Below, piece by piece: positions 43,664-52,395 of a stretch of DNA of 61,982 nt. The translations under genes were made by a program, and so were the position numbers. Numbering within the stretch: the first letter of the stretch is position 1; every line of letters starts with the position of its first letter. A model generated the notes under the pieces. That model was not told the origin of the DNA, did not search any database, and saw only the letters and a program-made list of their open reading frames with translations. The DNA comes from Longibacter sp051155795 (GTDB lineage Bacteria; Bacteroidota; Rhodothermia; Rhodothermales; Salinibacteraceae), in assembly GCF_051155795.1 (NCBI RefSeq), contig NZ_DAXETW010000008.1, forward strand, positions 1-61,982, in the 5' to 3' direction.

Positions 43664-45214
43664 ATGCCGACCGACGCCTCCGACGCCGACTCTTCCCCTC
43701 TCGCGCTCGGTCCCGATGTTGTGCTCTCCTGCGACGTCCTTGAGTCTGCCGCTCGCGCGGACCGCCTCTCCGTCTCTCTAACGGACGCCGCGTCCGACGC
43801 CCTTCGACAGGCACGGGATGCCCTTGCGACCGTACAGAACCGTGGGGATGCCGTCTACGGCGTGACCACCGGGTTCGGGCCGCTGGTCGACTACCCGTCC
43901 GCCGATCAAGGCGGCTCGGACCACGGTGCAGGCCTTCTGGCGCACCTGTCGACCGGAAGCGGCGACCTCGCCCCGCGGGAGATTTCGCGCGGGACGTGCC
44001 TCGCGCGCCTCCAGTCGCTGGCTCAGGGCCATTCCGCTATTCGCGCACCCGTCGTCCGTTGCCTCGCGGATCTGATGGAGCGTGACGTGACGCCGGCGCT
44101 CCCGGAGATCGGATCCGTGGGCGCGAGCGGAGACCTCACACCACTCGCGCATGCTGCCCGGGTCATGACGGGTACGGGGCGCGTCCTCCAGCAAGACGGG
44201 TCGGTCGCTCCTGCCGGGGAGGCACTGCGTGCCGCAGGCCTCGCACCGATCGCACTCGACGGCCGCGACGCTCTCGCCCTCGTTAACGGCACGTCGTTCA
44301 TGACGGCCTACGCAGCCATCGCCGTGGCTCGCACACGCCGCCTCCTGTGCCACCTTGAACGCCTGACGGGCTGGATCTACCGCCTTCTCGGCTGCGAACT
44401 GCAGGCCCTGGACCCCCGCCTGCACGACGCACGCGGACACGACGGACAGCGTACGTCGGCCGAGATGATCCGCGTGGAAGCCGTCCGGGATGGGACGTAC
44501 GGCCGCCCCGAACGCCGGCCGCTGCAGGAGCCCTATTCGATCCGGTGCGCTCCGCAGGTGATCGGCGCCTGCCGGGACCAGCTTTCCTACGCCGAACGAG
44601 TGATCGAAACCGAATTGAACGGCGTCAACGACAATCCCGTCGTCATCGCCGGGGAGGAGCCGGACGTACTGCATGGGGGCAACTTCCAGGGACAGCACGT
44701 TGCTATGGCGGCCGACGCGCTGAACGCCGCAATCACGCAGGCCGGAGTCCTCGCGGAGCGGCAGGTTGATCTGCTCCTGACGCCCGGTCGCAACGGCGAC
44801 GCACCACCCCTTCTTGCCTGGACGCCGGGCCAAACGAGCGGCCTCGCCGGGGCGCAGATCACGGCAACCGCGCTCGTTGCAGAACTCCGTCACCACGCGC
44901 AAATGAGTGCGACGAGCTCGATCCCGACCAACGGGGACAACCAGGACGTCGTCTCGATGGGGACGCTCTCCGGGCGCACAGCCTACGGCCAAACCGAACG
45001 CCTCGCGCCGATTCTTGGCGTCCTGGGCATCGCCCTTGCCCAACTGACGCACCTCCGAGAAGCCGATCGCGCCCCGGGCCGCTCCCCGGCCCCGCCGCCG
45101 TGGATGCCACCGGTCGCCGCCGTCGTGGAGGACCGTCCCCTACGCTCCGAGATCGAACGGCTTTCCCTTCACTGGCTGCACCCCGCGAATAATCCGGCGA
45201 CGACGTCCGCATAA
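43664..45214 (+). CDS. tal: Tyrosine ammonia-lyase
   Basis: 516 aa, histidine/phenylalanine ammonia-lyase family. Removes ammonia from L-tyrosine to give p-coumarate, the PYP chromophore precursor. The MIO cofactor triad A154-S155-G156 stands in GSVGASGDLTPLAH. The catalytic Tyr65 is in VYGVTTGFGPL. The specificity loop reads LLAHLSTG, with H94-L95 at the place where tyrosine-type enzymes (such as the Rhodobacter one) have His-Leu, phenylalanine-type have Phe-Leu and histidine-type have Ser-His. Other core motifs: ALVNGTSFMTAYAA, YSIRCAPQVIGA, ELNGVNDNPV, HGGNFQGQHVA, SIPTNGDNQDVVSMG. No hut genes are near, and pcl and pyp are, so tyrosine use is well supported. Confidence 0.95.
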   Translation: MPTDASDADSSPLALGPDVVLSCDVLESAARADRLSVSLTDAASDALRQARDALATVQNRGDAVYGVTTGFGPLVDYPSADQGGSDHGAGLLAHLSTGSGDLAPREISRGTCLARLQSLAQGHSAIRAPVVRCLADLMERDVTPALPEIGSVGASGDLTPLAHAARVMTGTGRVLQQDGSVAPAGEALRAAGLAPIALDGRDALALVNGTSFMTAYAAIAVARTRRLLCHLERLTGWIYRLLGCELQALDPRLHDARGHDGQRTSAEMIRVEAVRDGTYGRPERRPLQEPYSIRCAPQVIGACRDQLSYAERVIETELNGVNDNPVVIAGEEPDVLHGGNFQGQHVAMAADALNAAITQAGVLAERQVDLLLTPGRNGDAPPLLAWTPGQTSGLAGAQITATALVAELRHHAQMSATSSIPTNGDNQDVVSMGTLSGRTAYGQTERLAPILGVLGIALAQLTHLREADRAPGRSPAPPPWMPPVAAVVEDRPLRSEIERLSLHWLHPANNPATTSA

Positions 45215-45247
45215 CCGACCGTCTTTCCCCCCTACTTCCCGGCTGCC

Positions 45248-45739
45248 ATGAGTCGACGCATCGAACCCGGACCCGGACAGGAATCCGTGTGGGATTATCC
45301 GCGTCCTCCAGCTCTCGAACCCGTATCGGAGCGCATCCGCGTGCTGTTTAACGGGGAAACGATTGCCGACACGACGAATGCCCTCCGGATACTGGAGACA
45401 AGCCATCCGCCTACGTATTACCTTCCGCCCGACGACGTGGGGATGCAGCATCTGGAGCGCGAGAGCCGTACATCGATGTGCGAGTACAAGGGACGGGCAA
45501 TCTACTACACCGTCGCGGTAAACGACAAAACCGCCCGGCAGGCAGCCTGGGCCTATCCATCACCCCGACCCGAGTACGCCGATCTGCAGGATCACATCTC
45601 GTTCTACGCAAGCAAAATGGGCGCATGCTTCGTCGGCGACGAGGAAGCACACGCCCAGGAAGGCGACTTCTACGGTGGGTGGGTCACCGATTCCGTCGTC
45701 GGCCCCTTTAAGGGAGGGCCCGGTACGATCGGCTGGTAA
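45248..45739 (+). CDS. DUF427-domain protein
   Basis: 163 aa, 33 bases after tal on the same strand, so probably in the same transcript. One DUF427 domain covers nearly the whole protein: WDYPRPPALEPVSERIRVLF, NGETIADTTNALRILETSHP, PTYYLPPDDVGMQHLE, then CEYKGRAIYYTVAVNDK and AAWAYPSPRPEYADLQDHIS. The family is a small beta-tent-like fold of unknown function, common in actinobacteria and proteobacteria. No known role in chromophore chemistry; the link to PYP is by place only. Confidence 0.88.
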   Translation: MSRRIEPGPGQESVWDYPRPPALEPVSERIRVLFNGETIADTTNALRILETSHPPTYYLPPDDVGMQHLERESRTSMCEYKGRAIYYTVAVNDKTARQAAWAYPSPRPEYADLQDHISFYASKMGACFVGDEEAHAQEGDFYGGWVTDSVVGPFKGGPGTIGW

Positions 45740-45755
45740 TCGGAGACCCCAGCTG

Positions 45756-46928
45756 TCACACACCCTGGAGTGCGGAATCCAGGTCCGCCTGCAGGTCGGC
45801 CACGTCTTCCACGCCGACGCTGATCCGAATCAGCGAATCGGTCAGGCCGATCTTCTGCCGCTCCTCAGCGGGAATCGATGCGTGCGTCATCGACGCCGGG
45901 TGCTCGATCAGGCTTTCTACTCCGCCCAGGCTTTCGGCAAGCGTAAACACGTTCGTGCTCTGAAGCACGTCCACGGCTTTTTCGATGCTGTCGTCCACTA
46001 GTTCGAACGAAATCATCCCGCCGAAGTCCTTCATCTGCGTTTTCGCGATCTCGTGTCCCGGATGGTTTTCCAGACCGGGATACAGGACGCGCCCAACCTT
46101 CGGGTGGTCGGTCAGGTAATCGGCGAGATGACGCGCGTTGTAGCAGTGGCGCTCCATGCGCAGGTGCAGCGTTTTGGTCCCGCGAAGCACGAGGAAGGAA
46201 TCCATCGGCCCGGGATTGGCACCGGTGCTTTTAATCTGAAAGCGAAGCTTCTCCGCCCACTCATCGGAGTTGGTGCAAACGGCGCCCAGAATGAGGTCGG
46301 AATGGCCGCCGAGATACTTCGTGGCGGAGTGCAGAACGAGGTCGGCACCCAGTGCGAGAGGCTGCTGCAGGTACGGCGACGCAAAGGTATTGTCGACGGC
46401 GACATCGATGTCGCGCGCGCTGGCACGCTCGACGATGGCCTTGATGTCAACGACTCGCATCAGCGGGTTCGTTGGCGTTTCAACCCAGACGAGTTTGGTG
46501 TCGTCCGTCATGGCGGACTCCGTCGCCTCCAGATCCGTCATATCAACGAACGAGAACGACAGCCCGAATGGCTCGAACACCTGACGGAAAAGCCGGAAGG
46601 TGCCTCCGTACAGGTCGTCGGATGCCACGACATGATCGCCGGGACGCAGCCCCTTCATGATCCCGTCGATGCCGGCAACACCGGAACTGAACGCAATGCC
46701 GTGCTTCGCATTCTCCAGCCCGGCAAGATTGCCTTCCAGTGCCGTACGCGTCGGGTTCGTAACGCGCGAGTATTCGTGTCCCTTGTGCTTGCCCGGCGCT
46801 TCCTGTGCGTATGTAGACGTCTGATAGATCGGCGTCATCACCGCACCGGTCGCGGGGTCGGGCTGCTGACCGGCGTGAACAGCACGTGTACCGAATCCGA
46901 GCGGGTGGGAGGAGGAGTCGTCAGCCAT
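45756..46928 (-). CDS. Cystathionine gamma-synthase/gamma-lyase family enzyme
   Basis: 390 aa from the ATG at 46928; the upstream frame extension of 69 residues is not protein-like. A PLP-dependent enzyme of sulfur amino acid metabolism. PLP lysine K204 in LVLHSATKYLGGHSD; GFGTRAVHAGQQPDPATGAV and PIYQTSTYAQ at the N-terminus; YSRVTNPTRTALEGNLAGLE; VVASDDLYGGTFRLF; ETPTNPLMRVVDI; ESLGGVESLIEHPASMTHAS near the C-terminus. Synthase (metB), gamma-lyase and O-acetylhomoserine-type branches share these motifs and I cannot separate them. Faces the DUF427 gene end to end with 16 bases between. Confidence 0.92.
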   Translation of the reverse strand: MADDSSSHPLGFGTRAVHAGQQPDPATGAVMTPIYQTSTYAQEAPGKHKGHEYSRVTNPTRTALEGNLAGLENAKHGIAFSSGVAGIDGIMKGLRPGDHVVASDDLYGGTFRLFRQVFEPFGLSFSFVDMTDLEATESAMTDDTKLVWVETPTNPLMRVVDIKAIVERASARDIDVAVDNTFASPYLQQPLALGADLVLHSATKYLGGHSDLILGAVCTNSDEWAEKLRFQIKSTGANPGPMDSFLVLRGTKTLHLRMERHCYNARHLADYLTDHPKVGRVLYPGLENHPGHEIAKTQMKDFGGMISFELVDDSIEKAVDVLQSTNVFTLAESLGGVESLIEHPASMTHASIPAEERQKIGLTDSLIRISVGVEDVADLQADLDSALQGV

Positions 46929-47153
46929 GCGGGGAGGTCTGGGGTCTGGATGAATACGATGAACCGGTGATGCAGCGGCCTGCCAGGACCGGCTCCGGAG
47001 GAAAACGCTGCTTCCTGCAAACGTTCCGGTAGAACGCATCGCGTGACCGGCCGTCCGCGGGAAAGCGCCGGAGATCACGCATTCCTTGCATGCGCATCTC
47101 ACGCGCGGAGCGTTGAGACTGAACGAATCCGGCACGTAGAAACGTCACGCAAC

Positions 47154-47185
47154 AAAAAGGCCCGGCCCCTGGATGGAGCCGGGCC
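47154..47185 (-). terminator. Intrinsic terminator after the TPR lipoprotein gene
   Basis: On the minus strand GGCCCGGC and GCCGGGCC form a perfect 8-pair GC stem (47178-47185 with 47159-47166) around an 11-base loop, followed by a run of five T (47158-47154). It lies 46 bases after the TPR gene stop. Confidence 0.85.
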
Positions 47186-47231
47186 ATACCCGGTGTCCCG
47201 CCGGACGGGACGAACGGATGATGCGCTTGCG

Positions 47232-48452
47232 CTACTCCATGGAGCCGCTGGCGCCGTCACCCATACCCGCGCAGGCTTCGACCTGTTTGGCCTTGTCCTG
47301 CTGGTCGGTGTTGACGTACACCTGGAAGAGAGCACGGCAGATGTCCTGGTGGTACTCATCGCCTTCCTCGGTCAGCTGGTAAGCTTTCTCGAGAGGCTGC
47401 ACGGCACTCTGGAATTGATCGCCACGCTCATCCACCATATCCTCGATCATCTGATCTTCTTCGGCGGTCAGGTCGCGCTCGGCCTCGCGGGCACGATCTT
47501 CCATGACGGTGATGCTGTCATCGATCGCAGCCGCACGATTGATATGGGCGGCACCGAGATTGTAGAAGACCCGCGGGTTGTCCTGATCCAGCTCGGCTGC
47601 CTTCCCGAGCTGCTCGATGGCTTCTTCGTACCGATCGGCCGTCAGAAGCATCGAACCGTAGTTGTAGCGGAACTGAGCGTTGTTGGGGTTGCGCTCGATC
47701 TGTTTGCTGTACGCCTCCATGGCGCGCTCGGTGTCACCGATCCGGTTGAACGCGTTCAGCAACAGCGACTGGAGTTCCTCATTGTCCGGGTACTCCTGGG
47801 TTGCCTCCGTCAGAAGCGTAATCGCGTCCTCCGGCTTCTCGTTCGTGAGATACACCTGGCCGAGAATCGTGTACGGGCTTTCGCCGACACTGTCCGCTCG
47901 CGAAACGTACGTTTCGAGCGGCTCGATCGCCTGTGGCTGCTGCCCGGCGTTGAGCAGGGCGTAGGCCTCATTCAGGTGAGCGTCGAGGGAATCCGGCTCC
48001 AGTGCGTTGGCACCGCCGAAGTAGGCAGCGGCCTGGGAGTAATCGGTCGAGTCGCCTGATTCGCGTGCCGTGTTGAATGCGTCGATGCCCTGCTGCATCT
48101 CCTGGATGTAGGCAACCTGACGGCGCTGCTGGACGTCGCCGCGCGTACCGGGATCGAAGCGAACGGCGTTTTCCTGGGCCTCGCGGGCCTGCGTGAAGAG
48201 CTCAGACCGTTCGCTCGGCGTCATCGTGTTCTTGGCCTTGTTGACGTAGGCCTGTGCGATGAGCGAGTACGCCTCGGCATTCGTCGAGTCCATCTCGAGA
48301 GCCGCTTCGGCGCTCTGAATGGCCTGATCGTTGTTGCCGGCCTCAATGGCGTCCTCGGCCGCGCTGATATTCGGATTGCCACCCGAGCAGCCGCCAAGGA
48401 CGAGGAGCCCGGCGACGAGCAGGGCGAAGAGTGCGGATAGTCGCGTATTCAT
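47232..48452 (-). CDS. TPR-repeat lipoprotein
   Basis: 406 aa from the ATG at 48452. Signal peptide with lipobox LGGC (Cys22), then a mature protein made of tetratricopeptide repeats: ISAAEDAIEAGNNDQAIQSA; AYSLIAQAYVNKAKN; YSQAAAYFGGANALEPDSLD; AHLNEAYALLNAGQQPQAIE; YTILGQVYLTNEKPEDAITL; LQSLLLNAFNRIGDTERAME; RYNYGSMLLTADRYEEAIEQ; VFYNLGAAHINRAAAIDD. Likely a periplasmic or outer-membrane-anchored scaffold; the partner is unknown. A strong terminator follows, and the gene seems to be single. The start is decided by the signal peptide. Confidence 0.9.
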   Translation of the reverse strand: MNTRLSALFALLVAGLLVLGGCSGGNPNISAAEDAIEAGNNDQAIQSAEAALEMDSTNAEAYSLIAQAYVNKAKNTMTPSERSELFTQAREAQENAVRFDPGTRGDVQQRRQVAYIQEMQQGIDAFNTARESGDSTDYSQAAAYFGGANALEPDSLDAHLNEAYALLNAGQQPQAIEPLETYVSRADSVGESPYTILGQVYLTNEKPEDAITLLTEATQEYPDNEELQSLLLNAFNRIGDTERAMEAYSKQIERNPNNAQFRYNYGSMLLTADRYEEAIEQLGKAAELDQDNPRVFYNLGAAHINRAAAIDDSITVMEDRAREAERDLTAEEDQMIEDMVDERGDQFQSAVQPLEKAYQLTEEGDEYHQDICRALFQVYVNTDQQDKAKQVEACAGMGDGASGSME

Positions 48453-49021
48453 TCTATACCGTTTGGTTTGACGAATCGGTCGTGGGGAAGGAATGCGTCG
48501 TGTCCGGCGTCTGTCGGGGCCGATGGGTGCGTGCGAAGAACATCCACCGAATGACGCGTCGATGGCGTGCTTGCACACGACCGGGGCGTACATGGAATGG
48601 CGTTCGACAGGCCGAATAAACCGTCTGGGACGGCATGCTGCCTCAGGGCGTCACGTGGCGGTAAGCGATCCTCCGGCGGCCGGCTGAAACCGGCCCCCCA
48701 TCCGCGCCGTCGCACACCCACGCTCTGCTGGCGATCATCTGCTCTTCGCGGACCACACGCGAACCCCGCCCCGTCATAAGCTCCGTCCTACGGAAGCCAC
48801 CCCGGGATGAGGAAGGCAAGAACAGCACAGCGGTTAGATCTGTCGGGATAAGGTAATGGCGTTCCCCGGCGCATGCAACTGTTTTCCTTCATACCTTCGT
48901 GAAGTCCCCCGGGTACGGCATTGAAATCGGACCCCCTGTTTTTCTTTTTACTGGAAGCGCTCCCATGTACGGGACGCGTCGCATCCGGATCTCGCGTTTT
49001 TCCTCCGCCTCCTCGCCTGCC
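48453..49021. promoter_or_regulatory. Divergent intergenic region
   Basis: 569 bases between the TPR lipoprotein and the unknown protein at 49022. Both promoters should be here. The plus-strand frame is open from 48899, but its first residues are not protein-like. No RNA or palindrome recognised. Confidence 0.45.
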
Positions 49022-50029
49022 ATGGAAACCACCGAGTCTGCCGCCGACTCCCTGATCAATCCGAGTCTGCGCGCGCTGTTGCATGACATCGTCGACTACG
49101 CGGGCCTCTTCCCCCCGGCGGATCTGCCGCTGGACGAGGCGATGCACAATTACATGCAGTACCGGCAGGAGTACGAGCGCTGGATGCTGAGTCGGTTCGT
49201 CATCCCGGTGAGCCGACTGGAGGAGCTGTCCTCCTATTCCGGGCAGTTCCGTCAGAACGAACCCTTTGCCTTTTCCGTCCTCGGAACCGGCGGTGCAACG
49301 GAAGGCGACTTCCTCTCGGCCTACGAGTCCGACCTGGCCGTCATCGACGCATTCGATGAGCACCACGCCGGATCGGCTCAGGCAGAGGTGATGGAGGTTC
49401 GCCTCCCCGCCGCCCTTCTTACCGCGGAGACATCAGCCATCGAAACGTTTTTGGATGCCGTTGATGCGGCGACCGCGCGCGCGGGCATCGCCAAACTGGA
49501 CCTGTTTCTCGAAATCCCGCTCGCCCCGCAGACGCACGACGCGATCGAGCGGTTCGCAGCGGCCGCGGCTGAGTTCAACAGCCGCCAGCCCCTCCCCGCC
49601 CGGACCACAATCGGCCTCAAGATGCGATGTGGCGGCGTCCACCCGGAAGACGTTCCGGACGTCGAGCATGTCGCTCACGCCATCGTAGCCTGCCGCGACG
49701 CGGGCATTCGCATGAAAGCAACAGCCGGCCTCCACCACCCGGTACGGCATCACGACGACGATGTCGGCACCATGATGCATGGCTTCTTCAACGTGTTTGG
49801 CGCAGCCGCTATGGCCAGCGAGCACAACCTCGACGAGGAAGGGGTCCGCACGATCCTGAAGGAGGAAAACGCCGAAAACTTCCAGTTTCACAAAGACGCC
49901 TTCGCCTGGCGTGACGTCCGGTGCCCGATCGACGGCGTGGACCATGCGCGGGAGTCGCTGCTGACGTCGTTCGGAAGCTGCAGCTTCGAGGAGCCGGTCG
50001 ATGACCTCCAGGATCTCGACCTGATGTAA
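49022..50029 (+). CDS. Conserved protein of unknown function next to fumarylacetoacetase
   Basis: 335 aa from the ATG at 49022. Not assigned to a named family by me. The first half has LRALLHDIVDYAGLFPPADL and AMHNYMQYRQEYERWMLSRF, then VIPVSRLEELSSYS. The second half shows alternating strands and helices (LDLFLEIPLA; TIGLKMRCGGVHPEDVPDVE; GIRMKATAGLHHPVRHH) like a TIM barrel with conserved Lys, Cys, His and Arg that could bind a ligand or metal. I recall similar proteins, with a KMRCGG and KATAGLHH pattern, in actinobacteria without function. Ends 74 bases before the fumarylacetoacetase gene, same strand, so a role in aromatic or tyrosine breakdown is possible. Confidence 0.85.
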   Translation: METTESAADSLINPSLRALLHDIVDYAGLFPPADLPLDEAMHNYMQYRQEYERWMLSRFVIPVSRLEELSSYSGQFRQNEPFAFSVLGTGGATEGDFLSAYESDLAVIDAFDEHHAGSAQAEVMEVRLPAALLTAETSAIETFLDAVDAATARAGIAKLDLFLEIPLAPQTHDAIERFAAAAAEFNSRQPLPARTTIGLKMRCGGVHPEDVPDVEHVAHAIVACRDAGIRMKATAGLHHPVRHHDDDVGTMMHGFFNVFGAAAMASEHNLDEEGVRTILKEENAENFQFHKDAFAWRDVRCPIDGVDHARESLLTSFGSCSFEEPVDDLQDLDLM

Positions 50030-50103
50030 CCCGGGATATGTAACCCGGGACGGACCCTCTCTTTCGCTTCACCTGCACTCTCTCACGCACACGCACCGCC
50101 TGT

Positions 50104-51387
50104 ATGCCTGACCCTACGACCGATCCGTCGATCCCTTCGTTCATCGAAGTCGATTCGGGAAGCGATTTTCCCATTCAGAACCTTCCGTACGGCGTCTTCC
50201 GGCCCGGCTCGGCCGACATTCCGCGCGTCGGCGTTGCCATCGGCGACCAGGTGCTCGACCTCGCCGGCTGCCAGGATGCCGGTCTGTTCGACCATGAGGC
50301 GCTTCAGTCGAACATGCCCTTCCATCAGCCGACGCTGAACCCGCTGATGGGACTCGGCAACAAGATCTGGTCGATGGTTCGGGAGCGAGTGCACGACCTC
50401 CTCCGCGCGGATACACCGGATCTGCGCGATGATGCGGACCTGCGGGAACGCGTGCTGTTCGACCGCAGCAGCGTGGATCTCATGATGCCCGTGGACGTGG
50501 GCGACTACACCGACTTTTACTCGTCGCGGGAGCACGCGACGAACATCGGCACCATGTTTCGCGGTCCAGAGAACGCACTCAAGCCGAACTGGCTTCACCT
50601 GCCGGTCGGGTACCATGGACGCGCCAGCTCCATCATTCCGAGCGGCCAGCCGGTACGCCGGCCGAAGGGCCAGCTCAAGCCGGACGAAGACCAGCCGCCC
50701 GTCTACGGCTCGAGCCAGTTGCTCGACTTTGAGCTCGAGGTCGGCGCGCTGATGGGTCCGGGCAACAACCTCGGTTCCCGCATCGACATCGACGAGGCCG
50801 GCGATCACGTCTTCGGTCTGGTGCTCGTCAACGACTGGAGCGCCCGAGACATTCAGAAGTGGGAATACGTGCCGCTGGGGCCGTTCCTCGGGAAGAGCTT
50901 CGCAACAACGATTTCGCCGTGGGTGGTGCCGATGGCGGCCCTGGAGCCGTTCCGCGTCGATGGCCCTGAACAGGACCCGGAGCCCCTCCCCTATCTGCAA
51001 CAGTCCGGTCCGCAGAACTTCGACATCGAGCTCCGCGTCGGCCTGCAGACCGACCAGATGGACGCCCCGCATACCATCTGTGAAACCAACTTCAACTACA
51101 TGTACTGGAGCGTCGCCCAGCAGGTGGCACACCACACGGTGAACGGATGCAACCTGCGTCCGGGCGACATGCTCGCCTCCGGGACGATCTCGGGTCCGAC
51201 CGAGGACAGCTACGGATCCATGCTGGAACTTTCCTGGCGCGGCGAACGGCCGCTGGAGATGCCCTCTGGAGAAACACGCTCGTTCCTGCAGGACGGAGAT
51301 ACTGTCGTCATGTCCGGGCACGCAAGCGGGAACGGCTACCGCGTCGGCTTCGGGACGGCGGAAGGAAACGTGTTGCCCGCACAATAG
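50104..51387 (+). CDS. fahA: Fumarylacetoacetase
   Basis: 427 aa, the usual size. Last step of tyrosine catabolism: splits 4-fumarylacetoacetate to fumarate and acetoacetate. N-terminal domain: FPIQNLPYGVFRPGSADIPR and VGVAIGDQVLDLAG. Catalytic domain: DYTDFYSSREHATNIGTMFR (the Asp binds metal; the following His is the general base), NWLHLPVGYHGRASSIIPSG, LDFELEVGALMGPGN (metal-binding Glu pair), FGLVLVNDWSARDIQKWEYV (metal Asp), PLGPFLGKSFATTISPWVV, and GDMLASGTISGPTEDSYGSM. Transcribed after the unknown 335-aa protein and closed by a terminator. It competes with tyrosine ammonia-lyase for tyrosine carbon, though no upstream pathway genes (hpd, hmgA) are here. Confidence 0.96.
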   Translation: MPDPTTDPSIPSFIEVDSGSDFPIQNLPYGVFRPGSADIPRVGVAIGDQVLDLAGCQDAGLFDHEALQSNMPFHQPTLNPLMGLGNKIWSMVRERVHDLLRADTPDLRDDADLRERVLFDRSSVDLMMPVDVGDYTDFYSSREHATNIGTMFRGPENALKPNWLHLPVGYHGRASSIIPSGQPVRRPKGQLKPDEDQPPVYGSSQLLDFELEVGALMGPGNNLGSRIDIDEAGDHVFGLVLVNDWSARDIQKWEYVPLGPFLGKSFATTISPWVVPMAALEPFRVDGPEQDPEPLPYLQQSGPQNFDIELRVGLQTDQMDAPHTICETNFNYMYWSVAQQVAHHTVNGCNLRPGDMLASGTISGPTEDSYGSMLELSWRGERPLEMPSGETRSFLQDGDTVVMSGHASGNGYRVGFGTAEGNVLPAQ

Positions 51388-51433
51388 TCGTTGTCACGGC
51401 GCCGTCGTCCATTTGATGCGGTCACATACGGCA

Positions 51434-51471
51434 AGCCGCTGCCCCTCTCCGGAGGCGGCTGCGGTTTTTTT
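51434..51471 (+). terminator. Intrinsic terminator after fumarylacetoacetase
   Basis: AGCCGC (51434-51439) pairs with GCGGCT (51455-51460); a CTC/GAG inner pairing extends the structure. GCGG and a run of seven T (51465-51471) follow. 46 bases after the gene stop. Confidence 0.75.
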
Positions 51472-51540
51472 CGTCGACGACCGGCGGCTTGCTAATGACG
51501 GCCTTCGAACCGGCTGACGTTCGATCGGGGTGCGGGGCGC

Positions 51541-52188
51541 TCAGACGGCGTCGCCCACGCATGCGAGGAGCTCCGACAGCATCATGGCCGTGGCGCCCCA
51601 GACGGTGTAATCACCGACGCGGTAAAACGGCACATCGATCTCCGTGCCGTGAAGCGTCCACGTTTCGACCACTCGCGTCTCCGGATCCAGGAGGTGAGCG
51701 ACCGGCACATGCAGGATCGCCCCGACCTCCCGGTCCGTCGGGCGTAGATCAGGACGGTGATCGAGGGTCCCCACGAACGGATGCACGCAGAAGTTGGACG
51801 GCGGGACGAAGAGCGGGGTCAGCGCGCCGATCAACCGGACGGGCTCTGGCGACAGGTTCACCTCCTCGTTCGCCTCCCGGAGGGCGGTTTCCGGCAACGC
51901 CTCCCCGGCTTCGCGCTGCCCGCCGGGGAAGGACACCTGCCCGGGATGATCCGGCAGATCGTCACGGCGGACCGTGAGCACGAGATGCGGTTCGTCGTCC
52001 GGATACAGCAGGGCCAGCACGCCGGCCTCCCGGCAGTCCCGGTCGCTGATGGACATGGCCGTTTTCCTCGCACGGTACCGGGGAGCCATCTGTACCTGCG
52101 CGTCCATCCCCGGCAGGTCAGCCTCGAGACGGGCACCCAGCCGTGTGGCCAGTTCGTCAATGGAAACGGGAAGAGACGGGGCAGCCAT
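51541..52188 (-). CDS. Nudix hydrolase, CoA pyrophosphatase type (NudL-like)
   Basis: 215 aa from the ATG at 52188. The Nudix box is at about 90-112: G90 x5 E96, R104 E105, E108 E109 (GGQREAGEALPETALREANE). The family-specific lead-in VLTVRRDDLPDHPGQVSFPG matches the UPF0035/CoA-type motif just before the box, so the substrate is probably CoA or acyl-CoA, cut to 4'-phosphopantetheine and adenosine diphosphate. The glycine that normally ends the box is Asn here (EEVNLSP), a mild departure. C-terminal part: FVPPSNFCVHPFVGTL. Lone gene on the minus strand, facing fumarylacetoacetase. Confidence 0.92.
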   Translation of the reverse strand: MAAPSLPVSIDELATRLGARLEADLPGMDAQVQMAPRYRARKTAMSISDRDCREAGVLALLYPDDEPHLVLTVRRDDLPDHPGQVSFPGGQREAGEALPETALREANEEVNLSPEPVRLIGALTPLFVPPSNFCVHPFVGTLDHRPDLRPTDREVGAILHVPVAHLLDPETRVVETWTLHGTEIDVPFYRVGDYTVWGATAMMLSELLACVGDAV

Positions 52189-52395
52189 CCAGAACAGCGT
52201 TGGGCAAGAGGAAGGGCGGTGCGTCATCGCACCCGGTGATGCACGTCGCTGTACACGGGCGACGGGGCGGGGATCCTTCCCGGCCGGCCCGCCGGATCGT
52301 ACGATAGGCATAAAATGCCGACACCCCGGTCGGACGATCCAGGGCGTCGGCTTGCCGCACGTGCCTCGTGTGCGATAGAGCGTCCGAGTCGGTCG

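Noticed and set aside
43778..45052. 424-codon minus-strand open frame
   Set aside because: Antisense to tyrosine ammonia-lyase, whose MIO motif and family pattern fix the coding strand.
47043..48059. 338-codon plus-strand open frame
   Set aside because: Antisense to the TPR lipoprotein and crossing its terminator.
50083..51384. 433-codon minus-strand open frame
   Set aside because: Antisense to fumarylacetoacetase.
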